NCBI RefSeq assembly: GCF_000002865.3
Contig: NW_001865056.1
Location: forward strand, 152,398 to 216,397
Origin: Monosiga brevicollis MX1
Taxonomy: Eukaryota > Opisthokonta > Choanoflagellata > Craspedida > Salpingoecidae
Length of the DNA stretch: 64,000 nt
Direction of reading: 5' to 3'
The position numbers and the translations under genes are program-made. Below the pieces are notes generated by a model that made no database searches, was not told the DNA's origin, and saw nothing but the letters and a program-made list of their open reading frames with translations. Shown in pieces: positions 36,480-48,400 of the stretch (positions are counted from its first letter, which is position 1; every line of letters begins with the position of its first letter).

Positions 36480-37532
36480 CCAACCTGCAAAGGAAACAAA
36501 GCTCTACACAGCCAGTGACCGACGCACAGCGCCTGCCAAACTTGACGTCCGCGCGAGTCCAGTGCAAGCAAGACACGACTAACCATCCCCCTCAACCTCG
36601 CTTTCCCCTTATTTCTCGTGCAGTGTGACCTTTGGAAAGTGTGATTGGTACCTACAGATTGTCCATTCACCCTTTTTACCCTTTTGTCCACCCTTTTCAC
36701 CCTACCTTTACCCTTTCGAGGCCACAAGCCCACAACCACCCCACAACCACCCCACACGCACCCATCTGTCTTCGGCATATGCCAGACACCCACACCGACA
36801 GACAGGGAGAACAAAAGGACGTATGCTGCTGTCTCAGGCAGACTGTCTTGCTCTCTCCGTCGCTCGCTTCGTCTCTGTCCCTCCTCTCTTTCTCTGTCCT
36901 TCTCTCTCCGACTGCACGCTTTTGCGAACAAAATACTCCATGCCCTACCGTCCCTCTCTGTCCCTCTCTGCTCTTGGCCTTCTCCATCCCTCTCCCAAGC
37001 TCTCTCCCCCACCCTCGCTTCCACACCCTGTGTAAACGTCGATCAAGGTGGTGCATTTTCTTGGAACTACTCGCCCTCAAGTGTAACTGAGCCTTTCCCA
37101 CTTTCCCACAGTAGTCATCCCTGTGGTGCCACAAACGACGCGCTCACCCCCTGCCTGCGACTGCGCCTGCGCCTGACGGCTACCTGCTTCTGCCCTTGAG
37201 CCGACCTCGTGCATTTGTCCCGCTGCAGCCAAGCGCCAAAGGGCTTCCCTGATGCCATTGGAATACGGGTTGCCCTCGACAGTGCCGCTGCCATTTGGCC
37301 CGTATCAACAAAAATCACTTCTTGTTGTGGTTTCGATCAACGCCCACTTGTTTTGATTTATCTTTTCTCTTGTGAAGCAGACGGCCCGACTCGGCGGCGC
37401 GCCTCAAGCCCGTCTTCGTGAGATCTTTGAACCTTGGCCGTCAGTTGTTTGGACGGCCGCAACACACCAGCCTTTGTCTGCAACCTGGTGAACCACAACA
37501 ACACGGCCACCGACACGGTCACCACCGGCATC
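36480..37532. other. gap before the 37533 ORF, pyrimidine-rich
   Basis: CT- and CCCTTT-rich sequence near 36650-37020 on the plus strand. Open frames in both directions are long because of skewed composition but show no family pattern. Upstream exons or 5' UTR of the next ORF may be here; I cannot place them. Confidence 0.4.
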
Positions 37533-38324
37533 ATGATGGCCTCACACAGCTGCACAGCATCCTTGGAGCGAATCGCCACACGCCCTGCGGAGCAAGATTT
37601 CCTCAAAGCTCTGCCCGAGTCCAATCACAGCAGCAACCAGCCGGCTGTCAAACCACGCTCTGCCTCCATGAGCGCCAGCCGAAGACCACCCAGCAAGCTT
37701 CGACATTGCCAATCAGTCTCAACCCCCGTCACGGCCACGGCGCCTTCCTACCGCCCCAAGTCGTACAGTCTGTCCCAACTTGATGTGATGACAGCCGTTG
37801 CCACCATTCAGGCCAAGCGCGAGGGGGCATCCCCCTTCCCCGTCCTTTACGCCTTTGACATGAGCCGTATCATGCAGCGCCTCCGAGCATGGCCCGAGCC
37901 CTTGCAACGCAACATTCGCTCCCTCATCGACGGTGTACATGGCCTCGAAGATGGTGCCAACCTGGCACTCCGACAGCGCTACCTCCACAACCGGGATACC
38001 CAGGGCGCCGCCACGCCCCCCACCTGTGACGAAGATCGCCGCATCGCCCTGGCCGCACGGGATCAACTCCACAGCAACCTCGTCGATCTCGGATTTCGCC
38101 TCCTCAGCAAGCTCCAAAGCCGCCAGATTGACATTCTTCGAGCCATCAATGACATGTGCGATCGGGATCGCTACGAGACCCAAGGCCTAGCCCGTGCCGA
38201 CATTGATCTGCTTTTTGACAGCCTCAAGCACCACTATGCTCAACAACGGGAAGGCTGGGCCTCCTTTGATCGCAAATACTTTGCCATGTCTCGCACTCTC
38301 GGCACCCCCGAAACGGCCTGTTAA
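37533..38324 (+). CDS. unrecognised ORF, about 263 residues
   Basis: Single open frame from ATG 37533 (MMASHSCTASLERIA) to TAA 38322-38324; the frame is open further upstream to about 37434 without an ATG. GC-rich third positions resemble the neighbouring genes. The first 90 residues are Ser/Pro/Arg-rich and probably disordered. From about residue 95 it is helical, with a charged, Leu-rich pattern (IMQRLRAWPEPLQRNIRSLI, LLSKLQSRQIDILRAIND). No membrane segment, signal peptide or known motif seen. It may be the last exon of a longer gene. Convergent with the RNA-repair gene. Confidence 0.5.
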   Translation: MMASHSCTASLERIATRPAEQDFLKALPESNHSSNQPAVKPRSASMSASRRPPSKLRHCQSVSTPVTATAPSYRPKSYSLSQLDVMTAVATIQAKREGASPFPVLYAFDMSRIMQRLRAWPEPLQRNIRSLIDGVHGLEDGANLALRQRYLHNRDTQGAATPPTCDEDRRIALAARDQLHSNLVDLGFRLLSKLQSRQIDILRAINDMCDRDRYETQGLARADIDLLFDSLKHHYAQQREGWASFDRKYFAMSRTLGTPETAC

Positions 38325-39001
38325 AGACCAAACACCTCCCATTGACCACCTGACCTAACCGCCTCCAATCTGACCGCCACTTCTTCTATTGGTTTCTTTT
38401 CTTCTTTTGACTGACTCTTACTTCAAATCGGGCCTTTTGACACTTCGAATGACGCATCACTTTGACAATACGGCAACCAAGCCGCTTGCCAATCGCCTGG
38501 CCGTTTCCTACTGGCTTGGAGCACCCCCATATCTTGAGTTGCCCTCTTGCTTTTCTTTTCTTTTTTTCCAACTTTTTCTTGAGTTTTCTTTTTTTCCTTT
38601 TCTTTTTGAGTTTCATTTTGAGTTTTCACGCCATCGAGGGCGTAGCCGAGATGCAGATTTGCAAGCTGGCCATGTCTCTGGCGCGCTGCTTGCAATCCAT
38701 CGTCTCTTCTGATACGCTGTCTGACCTACCCTGTGTTTGTATGGACTTACAAGAGCAATCCGAGCTGAATAAACAAACAAACTGCCCTTTTGCGTTTTTC
38801 CCTTGTCGGGCCTGGGGCCCTGTTACGCAAGGGCCATTCTGATGGCCGTCTCTCTTGACATTGGGAACACTAATTTTGCCTGTATATGAAATTGACTTGT
38901 CAATAATCAAACTTTTAAAAGTGCGCTACATTACGACGTGCAAGCTCGATCAATTTTGATCGACAAAAGGCTGAAGAATCCTGTGACAGAGGTGAATCAG
39001 A
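38325..39001. other. convergent 3' gap, T-rich
   Basis: Contains TTTTC-type runs near 38550-38620 and AT-richer sequence near 38850-38940, probably the untranslated ends of the two flanking genes. No gene seen. Confidence 0.55.
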
Positions 39002-42000
39002 CTACGAAGCATCATCACCAGCCGTCACGACAATGTGGCGGGCTGAACCCTGTTCGTGGCTGGCACTGCTTAAGCCGGCCTGACTGGCCAAGGCATGCAC
39101 AACTTTACGCTGTCGCGGGGTCAGCTCGGCTGGGAAGGCGAACGGCAAGGCAGCACGATCCACTGTGGCCAACTGAACCACACGCTCCTGAAGGCGTCGA
39201 TCCGTCCAAGGCACCGACTGTGAGCTTGGCTTGGTTGCTTCGCCGTCCTGGCCAGCAACGAGGCCCGAGTCCGGGCTCGCCCACAAAATGCGGTCTGCCA
39301 GTGAAGAATCACAGATGCACATGGACAAGCCAGCTGACACGAAGAAGGAGAGCTCGGTGGGAAGCACTTTCTCGAGCTGGAACCGATATGCGGCACCATG
39401 GATCGTCGGTACATAGACGCTGTATAGGGCGTGGGGGTCAGTGGCGTTGAAAGGACGAGAAACCACGGCGGCCTCGGTTTGCCGCGTGAATGCGCGATTG
39501 ATTTGCTGCATGCGCGCCTGCAGGTACACGCCACACGCCCAAGTCAGGTGTGCATCGCCCTGGGCCTGCACCACCACGGTATGCATTTCCTGAGCCACCA
39601 GATCCAAAGCGCAAAAATTGTCGACACCAGCGTGAGGAACAGCAAATGAAGCGAGGCATGCTAAGCGAGAGCAGTTGGCTGAGACAAGTATCGTACCGCA
39701 ACGCGAGCGTTACCAAAAGCGCCGAGTGCTGCTCGATGGAGTGTCAGATCTGAGGAATACAGATTCTCTTTGAGATGCGTCTTGATCAGCTGGGCAGCGG
39801 CCACCACGTCGGCGGTGTGGATGGCGTTGAAACTTGGGCCCCATTGCCCAGCCATCACCTCAGGGTCTTGAGCACACATGTCCTGCACGGTGGCAAACAC
39901 GAGTGCTTCCACCGACTGAAACAGACTGGGGTGGTGCTGCAGCAAGGTTTGACGCTTCAACAGTGCTTGGCGCAGCAGCAAGGAGAGGTGAAAAGACTTC
40001 AAGCTACCCGAGTCCTTGCCATACAGCTTGGCGAGAGTGAACAAGTGGCGCAGGGCCAGAAGTGATGCGGTCACCACATGTGGTGCTTTCACAAACTGCG
40101 CAAAGTCTGCTGCTGAGCAGTTACTCAGTAGAACGCCGTCAAGTGCAGCGCGTGAAGGTGCATCCATGATACGCATGTGCCGGGATAGATTCCGTGTGGT
40201 CTGCCAGTCCACATCCGCATCGACGGCGCTCGGTACCACTGCTACAGTCTATTCAGAAAGAAGACCAGCGTCGACATTAAGAGTGTGCGCATCTGATCCA
40301 CGACCCTGAGGCGACCACAAGAGCCAGACCCGAGCGGAGGTGCATGGCGTACCAGGTCGAGTTCAACAGCAAACCCGTTGGGCATGCGAAGACGAAGAGC
40401 AAGGCGTGGGCAGCGAACGCTGTCACCAAAGTGTACATCAGCCACGCCGCGACGCATCAACTCGCGCTGCACGCTGCGCAAGACAGCACGGGGTGGGGGA
40501 GACTGGTTGCCCGCAGAGCAGCGGACGATAATACACGCATCCACGTCGCCTCGCACTTCCCAACGATAGGAACCTGAGCAGCATAGTTGTCCAAAAATTG
40601 GCATCAAAAGGCAAGAGCACAAAGACATACTGGCAGACGCCGTGAAACAGGCACGTACCGTATGTCACCAGATCCAAAAGCTCCAAGTTTGCATGGTCTT
40701 GGGCCAAAGCAGCTTTGATGACGCCACGGGCCCAGCTCAAGGCAGCTTGACGCGCATTCATCTCGTCCGGGCTAACGAGCCATCCGCAATCAGCGATGAA
40801 AGTACCCAAGGGGTCATTACGCGTCAGTTGATGAGCTGCCGGTGTGGTTGCAACGGCACCCCAGCACGTATTGCTGTCTCGCAGTATCAGTTGAAAAGGG
40901 CGAGCCACACCAGGCACGGTGCCATTGGCTGCATGGGCCACATGCTGTGCAAGCGCCTGCAAAACGGTGTGATCGTCGTCAAAGACCACTACACGCTGAA
41001 TGTCCGGATGAGCCTGCAACTCGGCCAAAACAACCTGCCACTTGTGCTGGGCTGTCGAGCGTTGCTCCAAGGGTTGGCAATAAAGTTGGTGTGGCGCTTG
41101 TTCAAAGGCTGCCAGCAGCTGGCTGACATTGTCAGCGACAGACGTGACGCGACCAGTCGCAACGACGGTGCGCACATTGTGCCGCTGGCAGCTCTGCTGA
41201 AAAAGGGCAGCGCAAGGTCCGGGAAAGATGGGTAGGCCCAAGCGCAGGGAGTCTCCATGTCGACGCCAGCCGTGCTGTGGCCACCTCTCTCCTGTAAGCT
41301 GCGCATGCACAAGGAAGCGGGCGGGGAATTTAGGAATATGAGAGAAGGAAAAAAAATTGAGGGACAATCTCAACACAACGCAGACACGTCGCACATCTTG
41401 GCAGGCATTGCCGTTGCCACCGCGATGCAAAGGCTAGAAGCGTGGGACAGAGCAATTCAAAGCCAAAGTGGCATAAAAATGGTACGCACCCTAAACCAGG
41501 CGGCTTGGCCCTCGGACTCGCCCGGCGTCAAGAGCAAGGTATTGTCGAAATCATACAAGTGCAGCTCGGTGGTTCGGGCGGTCAGTGCGGTTGGGGGTGT
41601 CGGTGTCAATGCGCCTTGGTGCAGCAGGTCTGCGTAGACTGCAGCTTTGGTGATGACGCGCCGGGACACGAGCCCGATACCGACAACACCCTCGAGCTCC
41701 AGGGACGTGTCCAGGGGCGTGAGATTGCACTGAGCTTGCTGCAAAAGCTCATTAGAGTATGCGGCTGAAACTTGAGGGGCTGTACTCAGGGTGATATGGG
41801 CGACGGCATTATGTGACTGCAAGGTGGTATCACGCGGGGCTGAAGGTGCACCATCATCCTCCGCTGTGCGAGTGTCATCCTCGTCAGTACCGGGGACCAC
41901 TTCAACGGCGACAGCTTGGCCCCGCTCATCGCTGGCGTGGCCCAGGACGCGCAAACGAACCCGGCGGCCAACCGGAAGAGCAATGAGGTGGCTCTCACTG

Positions 42001-44599
42001 GGCTCGAAGCAGAGTGTCATGTGGTGGTAATATTCTTGCGAATGAAGGGGTGGGCAGGCTCCACGCAAGGCTGACACAGCCTCTGGTGTGAGAAAGACGG
42101 CCGAGTAGGACGGAGCATCTGCGTTGTGCAGCTCAAGCTGAGCCATACCCAGGCTGTCCGTAATGGGTGTCATGTCTAACCGAGTATCTGCCTGGCGTTG
42201 CTGGTTGGGCGGGGTGTACGGCCAGGTGTCAATAACAATGGCTTCGGAGTGATTGTGCCAACGATTCAGCATTCGATAGTAATGGTCCACCTTGACGTTG
42301 TGCTGATTGCGTGCGGCAAACTGAGCCACTGAGTCAGACCCATAGCACGCCAACTCCAGCACTCGCACCCTACATGATAGATCAGTTTGTCACCACCACA
42401 GTAGGCGCTCGTGAGCCGCAAACAGCGGGAAGACGGGGGGTAAGGTGCATGCAACAGGGCCAGGTGTTTTCACAACGGGCGACTGAAACGTACGCATAAT
42501 CATGAGCAGCCGCCTGCTCGAGGAAGAATGCAAATTCATCGAGCGCACAATTTGTGTTGTCGACGACCACCAACGGCTCATGAGCAGCCAAGGCGGCTTG
42601 AAATCTTGCCTTGCATTGGCTATGGGCCTCGCCGAGCTGAGCACGGGAGAAAGCATAGGTTCCGTCTGGTTTTTCAAAAAAGTGATCTGCAGAGCAGATC
42701 ACGGGGGTACAGTCGGCCGTGGCAGCTAGCTGAAGCAAGCGATCACATAGGAAGGATTTGCCCGCCCCTGGTAGGCCTCGGAGTACCATAACTGTCGGCC
42801 CGCGCAGAGCTGGCTGGATGAGGTCCAAGGCCTCATCCATGCTCACCACGGGCCGGGCGCTCATGGGCACGCCTGTCGCGACTTGATAAAAGCCATCAGG
42901 GGTTCGGTCCGGCGTCATGCGACAGAGATAAATAGCCTACAACAAGGGCACGTGGGTGAAGAGGATACATGTGAGAGCATTGAGGACTGAGCAGTTGCAA
43001 GCTTGCCATTCTGGCGACCAGCAAACAAAAGCCCGTGCCGTCTGGATGTGTGCGATGACTTACGTTCGCTTTAATAAAACCCCAGCCCGCGGCAGGCTTG
43101 AGTGGCTCAACCCCGGCAATATCGGCTGCCTGCACGCTGGCACCCTGTGCACAAAACGAGAAAGGCGTCAGTTGAGGAGGATTGCGACCTTAAGCCACTG
43201 CGGCTTCATGTGTGCACTTTTCAACATACCTGCCGAGCAGCAGCCCGTTTGACGTTGATCAAAGTAATGTGAGGTGTATAGTCTGAACGTGTCCCGACGA
43301 GAGAGACGCCAGCGCTGCTGAGGCGGTCGACCAGGAAATCATGCAGCTGCTGAAGCTTTGCCACAGAGTCCTCCTCAAACTCAAGGTGCAAGATTCGAGA
43401 GCCAAACAAGGCTGGACCCTTGAGCTTCAAGTGCGTGTGCGGAGGCAGAACTTGTCCCACTTCATCCCTGAGCAAAGCATGAGCGAAGCAGAGCGACTCC
43501 TGTGAGATGAAGCGGGGGCCAACAAACGCGAAGAAGGTGCTTTCATGCATTGCGACGTACCTCAAGTTGTGCAAAACTTGTGTCGCACGACAGATGTCCG
43601 AGGTACTTTCCAGACGTAGGGTGGGCAATGTGACGTGAAGTGCTGCCAAATAGAACGCAAGGCGTTATGAGCTGCAGCAGTGCCTTTAGCTCAAATGGCT
43701 TGTGACTAGGCAGGGAGTGTGGGTGGGGGGGGGATACCTGGGGCAGGGATGCAGCAGTCGACAAGTTCGGGGTGGTTATCCAGGACGCGCTGTTGAAGGG
43801 CCTCGGCTTGCTTACGGACGCTTGTGCTCCAAACGCGAATGCATAGAAAGTAGTTGGGTCGATCCCGCGCCTCCTTTGACTGCGATTGCATGGGAAGCCG
43901 CATTGATGTGGGGTTGGCGGCGATGGGAGCAGCAGAGGCCGCAGCTGCAGGCGGGGGGTTAGCAACGATTGTCGGGACATTGGCATCACTGTCTTCGTCG
44001 CGGTCGTTGTTATCGGCAGCGTCAACTTGACCCGCCTCGTCGTCTTGCAGCTGAGCATGGTGGCGCTCATCGACGGCAGTGACAAACTCGGGCAGCTTGG
44101 TGCCGTCGCTAGAGCCAAAGACGTAGTCCAAGCGTGTGCGTCGATCCCACATCAGCTCATCGCGGTATTTAAAGTAAACGATGCGATGACGGGGAATGGC
44201 CACGGCCATGTGGCTGAGGGTGCCGAGATCATCGGCCCAGTTGAAATCGTCAAAGGCACGCTCCTGAATGCCAGTGAAGCGATCCTCGTAGCCCACGGTG
44301 ACAAGGTGGGTGGGCACGACGGCGTCCCACTGCACTCGCTGAATCACGTCTTGAGCAGGACGCAAGAAGTTGGTTGGGCCTCGAGCATTGGCCGTCACGG
44401 CTGGGACTTGCGGTGGGCTCTGGCGAGGGGAGCGTCGATGGGTGGGTGTAGGGATACCATGATCGCTCTGATCGCTGTCCTCATCGCCGTTGCTCAAAGG
44501 TGGTGATGCACGGCTGGCGCCGGCTTTGTTGTTACGGCGGCGAGAGCGACGAGGTGCTTCGTCGTACATGGCCGCAAGTTGTTCAGGGGTGACCGCCAT
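39002..44599 (-). CDS. RNA-repair megaprotein: MJ1316 - 2H - kinase - 2H - HAD - nucleotidyltransferase - R3H
   Basis: Ten exons: 44599-43738, 43642-43561, 43467-43230, 43144-43064, 42936-42494, 42369-41490, 41298-40659, 40573-about 40316, 40241-39697, 39589-39002. All junctions are GT-AG and in phase (exon 8 donor has two equal options), giving about 1,538 residues. Order: disordered basic start; MJ1316/DUF504 about 80-165 (VGYEDRFTGIQERAF, IPRHRIVYFKYRDE); AKAP7/LENG9-type 2H with HVTL near 290 and HITL near 381; P-loop GLPGAGKS near 475 with VVDNTNC, as in N4BP2-like kinases; second 2H-like pair HHMTL and HITL; HAD DFDNTL, ATGR and VFDDDH, as in Swiss Army Knife repair proteins; nucleotidyltransferase YGSYRWEVRGDVDA with acidic partner VELDLV and a helical PAP-like part; R3H near the end (RQRKVVHALASQAGLSSASH). 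Predicted to sense, heal and tail broken RNA. No ligase domain seen. Confidence 0.85.
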
Positions 44600-45465
44600 G
44601 ATCTTGGGTCACAGTCAACCAGCAGCGTCAACAAACCAGAAGAAGGAAGGGAAGAAGAGGATCAAGGAGATGACACAGAGGCGGGGCCTCAATCAGGCTC
44701 CAGGTCAGTCGAGCAGTCGAGGGCAGCACCGGAAGGGCAAGGTCGACAGATAGAAAAGACCGTGTCTCTTGACAATTGGCTATCCGATGATTGTGAAGCA
44801 CAAGTAGAAAAATGCCAGCCAGACCAGCACATCCACCTCGTAAAGCCACCCCAGACCAGCACATCCACCTCGTAAAGCCTCCCCAGACCAGAGTGTAGCG
44901 CAGTGTCCGCGAGTCGTGCGCCAAGTCGTGCGCCAGTGAGTCGAGTGATGTCAATGTGTGTGTATATCCTAAAGGGGGGCGGTTGCATCATCTCTTGTCC
45001 CGCGTTGGCCACGGTCGAGTGGTTATGACACACACACACTCACACGGTGGTGATTTTGTCTTACGTTTTTCTGGGGGGAGATGGCTCTGGCGCTGGCTCT
45101 GTTTCTCTTAATATCTCTGTATCTGCTTATTTCTTCTACACATTCGTCACAAATTAGGCAGTCCCTGGCCCTTTCTCTCTCAACTCTCCTCGCTCTTCAC
45201 ACACACTCTCTCATTGGCCCTTGGAGGTCATGGCGAGGTTACACCGAGGTTGTGAGGGGTGTTGAACACACACACACATGTCAGATTTTATTGTCAGAAT
45301 TACAAGCGGTAGCGGTGCATTTGCGCCGACTCTCTCTCTCTCTCTCCGTCGCGCCGATCGATGACTTGGCTTCCCGTCAGCCGGAAGCGGGGGAATACTG
45401 GTGCCACAGTCGGGGGAGGGGAGTTATCATACTGGTCGTTGTGACACTCTTTGGGTGACGGTGCG
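44600..45465. other. divergent promoter region between RNA-repair and GALNT genes
   Basis: About 870 bases shared by two genes that start outward. Contains a 27-base tandem duplication at about 44819-44885, a short (CA)n run near 45030, CT-rich runs near 45170-45200 and a (TC)n run near 45333-45347. No gene seen. Confidence 0.6.
44819..44886. repeat. tandem duplication of a ~29-base unit
   Basis: The unit CAGACCAGCACATCCACCTC... followed by GTAAAGCC(A/T)CCC occurs twice head to tail, with a partial third copy (CAGACCAG). It lies about 220-290 bases upstream of the RNA-repair start. Confidence 0.9.
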
Positions 45466-48400
45466 ATGAAGGCGGCACGCATCAAAGTAAAGCCCGTGGC
45501 CATGGTGCTTGGCCTCTTCGCGGGAGCCATCCTCTTTCTCGTCTGGAGTTCACACCCGTCGCATTCAGTACCTGCGGATACTCAGGTCTCGGGGTAAGCC
45601 CATCACCCAGTCGGTCCCCAGGGTTGACTTGCTTTGGCTCTGAATCGATCTCTCGATCTCTCTCATTGTACCAATTGCCTGCTTCATGTGCTAATGCGTG
45701 CAGTGTTGCTCCACATGCGCCGCCGGTAAGATCTCAGCTCATCAGCTTACCTCGACAGTCTCGACAGCGCACCCCTGAGTGCCTTGGCTTTCCTGCGGAA
45801 CAATGTCTTTTGCTAATAGGCCCCCGCAGCCCCCAGTGGCTACGACTTTATCAACAATCTTTTTGAAAAAGATCCGGTAGGCCCAGAGCTTGCTCACTTG
45901 TGTATCGTGCTTTTTTTTTTTTTCAAGCTGATCTCAATCGCGACACGTCCTCTGTTTTTTTTTCCACTGAGCCAGGAGCTACGGCAGCGCGCGCACGAGC
46001 TTGAAAAGGCCAACACTGAATTAGCAGAAGCCCTGGAGACGCTTGAGGGCCATCGGCGCGAGATGGCTGGTCTCAACGCAGAAATCGAAACCATGAACCG
46101 GCGTCGAGACCAAGCCCGAAAGTACGTTCTGTCCTGCAGATTGCTTCTCCCTGGCCATTCGTCAAGTTGTTTTTCCGCTAATGTCATCGGCTCATTGCTA
46201 TACTTCCGATTGAACAGGCAGCTATTTGAGCTGCAAGACCATGATAAGCATCCAAAACTGCCTGGCGTGGTACCCCCAGCGCAGCACCATGAACTTCACG
46301 GTACTGCACTTCCTCAGTCGCCACCTCAATCACACATCAGTCTCCAGCTACACACACAAACAAACAAACACACGCGCGCGCGGACACTCAACACCTGGCT
46401 TGCTCTTCGTCACAGCCAAAGCCGACATTTATGCAGACTTGCGCCGAGAAGCTCTCGCTCAAGCCCAAGGCTTGTCCAAGGACGAAGTTAAGCGCCGAGA
46501 GCAGGAGTCCTACCAAAACCACTTTTTCAATGAATATAAGGTTAACTGTTGCACCCGCATGCCGTATGCTCAAGGCTCCAGGCCGTGACATTCTCCCGCC
46601 TGCCTCATTTGCTCTACCATTTGGCAGAGCTCTTTACTGCCGCTGGATCGCCCAGTGCCCGACGTGCGACCGCCCGCCTGCAAGGCCAAGCAGGTGGGAA
46701 AGCCCCTTGCAGCAGACTGAGATACTCGCCAGCTTTGGGCTCCATGTTTCTACGGCCCTTCAAACTGAAAACTTGCATCGCTTGTTGCGACTCATGATTC
46801 CGTCTTGACCACCCACGTGCACGTGCGCTGTGCCCTTTTTACTGCAGTGGCCAACGGCCAATTTACTCAAGGCCAGCATCATTATTTGCTTTGTCAACGA
46901 GGCTTGGTCTACGCTCCTACGAACCGTAAGTGGTCTGGATTCGTGAACTGAGAGGGTGTTTTCCAGACCTTGTTAACATGCGGCTCGCTGCATGCCGTTC
47001 AGTCACTCAACGCCCGCTGGCCCCATGCCCGGTTCACAGGTTCACAGCGTGCTCAATCGCTCACCGGCCGATTTGGTGCATGAAATTATCCTGCTGGACG
47101 ATTCAAGCGATGCTGCGTGGCTGGGTGACAAACTCACCAACTACATTCGTGACAATCTTCCCGACAAAGTGAAATACGTGCGGACCCAACATCGTTCGGG
47201 CCTGATTCGGGCCCGCCTCGTGGGTGCTGAACATGCTACCGGTACACCACTCCAATCCATGCTGTCATGTCCCCATTCTGCCAAAAGCGTCTTCCGATTG
47301 ATGGCGACAAACGTGGTCAATTGCCATAGGCGACGTTCTACTCTTTTTGGACAGCCACTGCGAAGCTAATCTCAATTGGCTCGAACCCATCATGGCCCTC
47401 ATCACTGAAGATCGTCGGACGGTGGTGCGTCTTCAAAGTTGAGCCCTTCATAAACACTACAGCCTTGGCGCCCCCTCATGCCATTACGCACCCGCGTAAT
47501 CCCTGTGTCCTGCTTTGGTGTCAATAGGTGACGCCTGTGATCGACTCGATTGATCACCACACGATGGAATACAGCAAAGCCACCCAAGACGTGCCGGCCG
47601 TGGGCACTTTTGATTGGTTGGTGCACCAACCACCTCGACCCCCTTGAAAACCGCGCGGACCATCTGCGTCGATGCTCAAATCATCGACCCACTGCTCTCA
47701 CACGCCACGTGATCTCTGTGCGCACATGACTGCAGGACCATGGACTTCAACTGGAAGGCGGGCGTGCGTCGCGCTGGAGCGGATGCAACTGACCCCGTCG
47801 ACTCTCCAACTATGGCTGGAGGCCTTTTTGCCATGGAGAAAAACTACTTTTATGAACTCGGTAGCTACGACGAGAAGATGGACGGCTGGGGTGGAGAAAA
47901 CTTGGAAATGTCTTTCCGCATCTGGCAATGTGGTGGCCGCCTGGTCACGGCACCTTGTTCACATGTTGGCCATAGTACGTCTCTAAATCCGAGCTTGCAC
48001 CACCTTTGTTCCCCTTGGCCGCACCACCTGACGTGCCCATGAATCACGTTTAACGGGTATTTGTTTGGCCGATGGTCAACACGCAGTTTTTCGAGACAGC
48101 CATCCCTACACGGTGCCTGGCGGTTCCATCCACGATACCTTCCTGCGCAATTCGATGCGCGTAGCCGAGGTGTGGATGGATCACTACAAACAGTACTTTC
48201 TGGACACGCGTCCGGGTCAAAATATCATTGATGCAGGCGATGTCAGCGAACGCAAGGAGCTGCGGCAGCGTCTCCAGTGCCACGACTTCAAGTGGTATCT
48301 GAATACGGTGCTGCCAGACCTTTTCATACCCGATGCTAACCATATTCAGCATCAGGGCACGCTGCACACGCCCGATAACATCTGCGTTGATAAGATGGGG

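Noticed and set aside
36455-37199. Long overlapping open frames on both strands before the 37533 ORF
   Set aside because: Composition-driven (CCCTTT and CT-rich); no domain pattern, and the reading is equally open on both strands.
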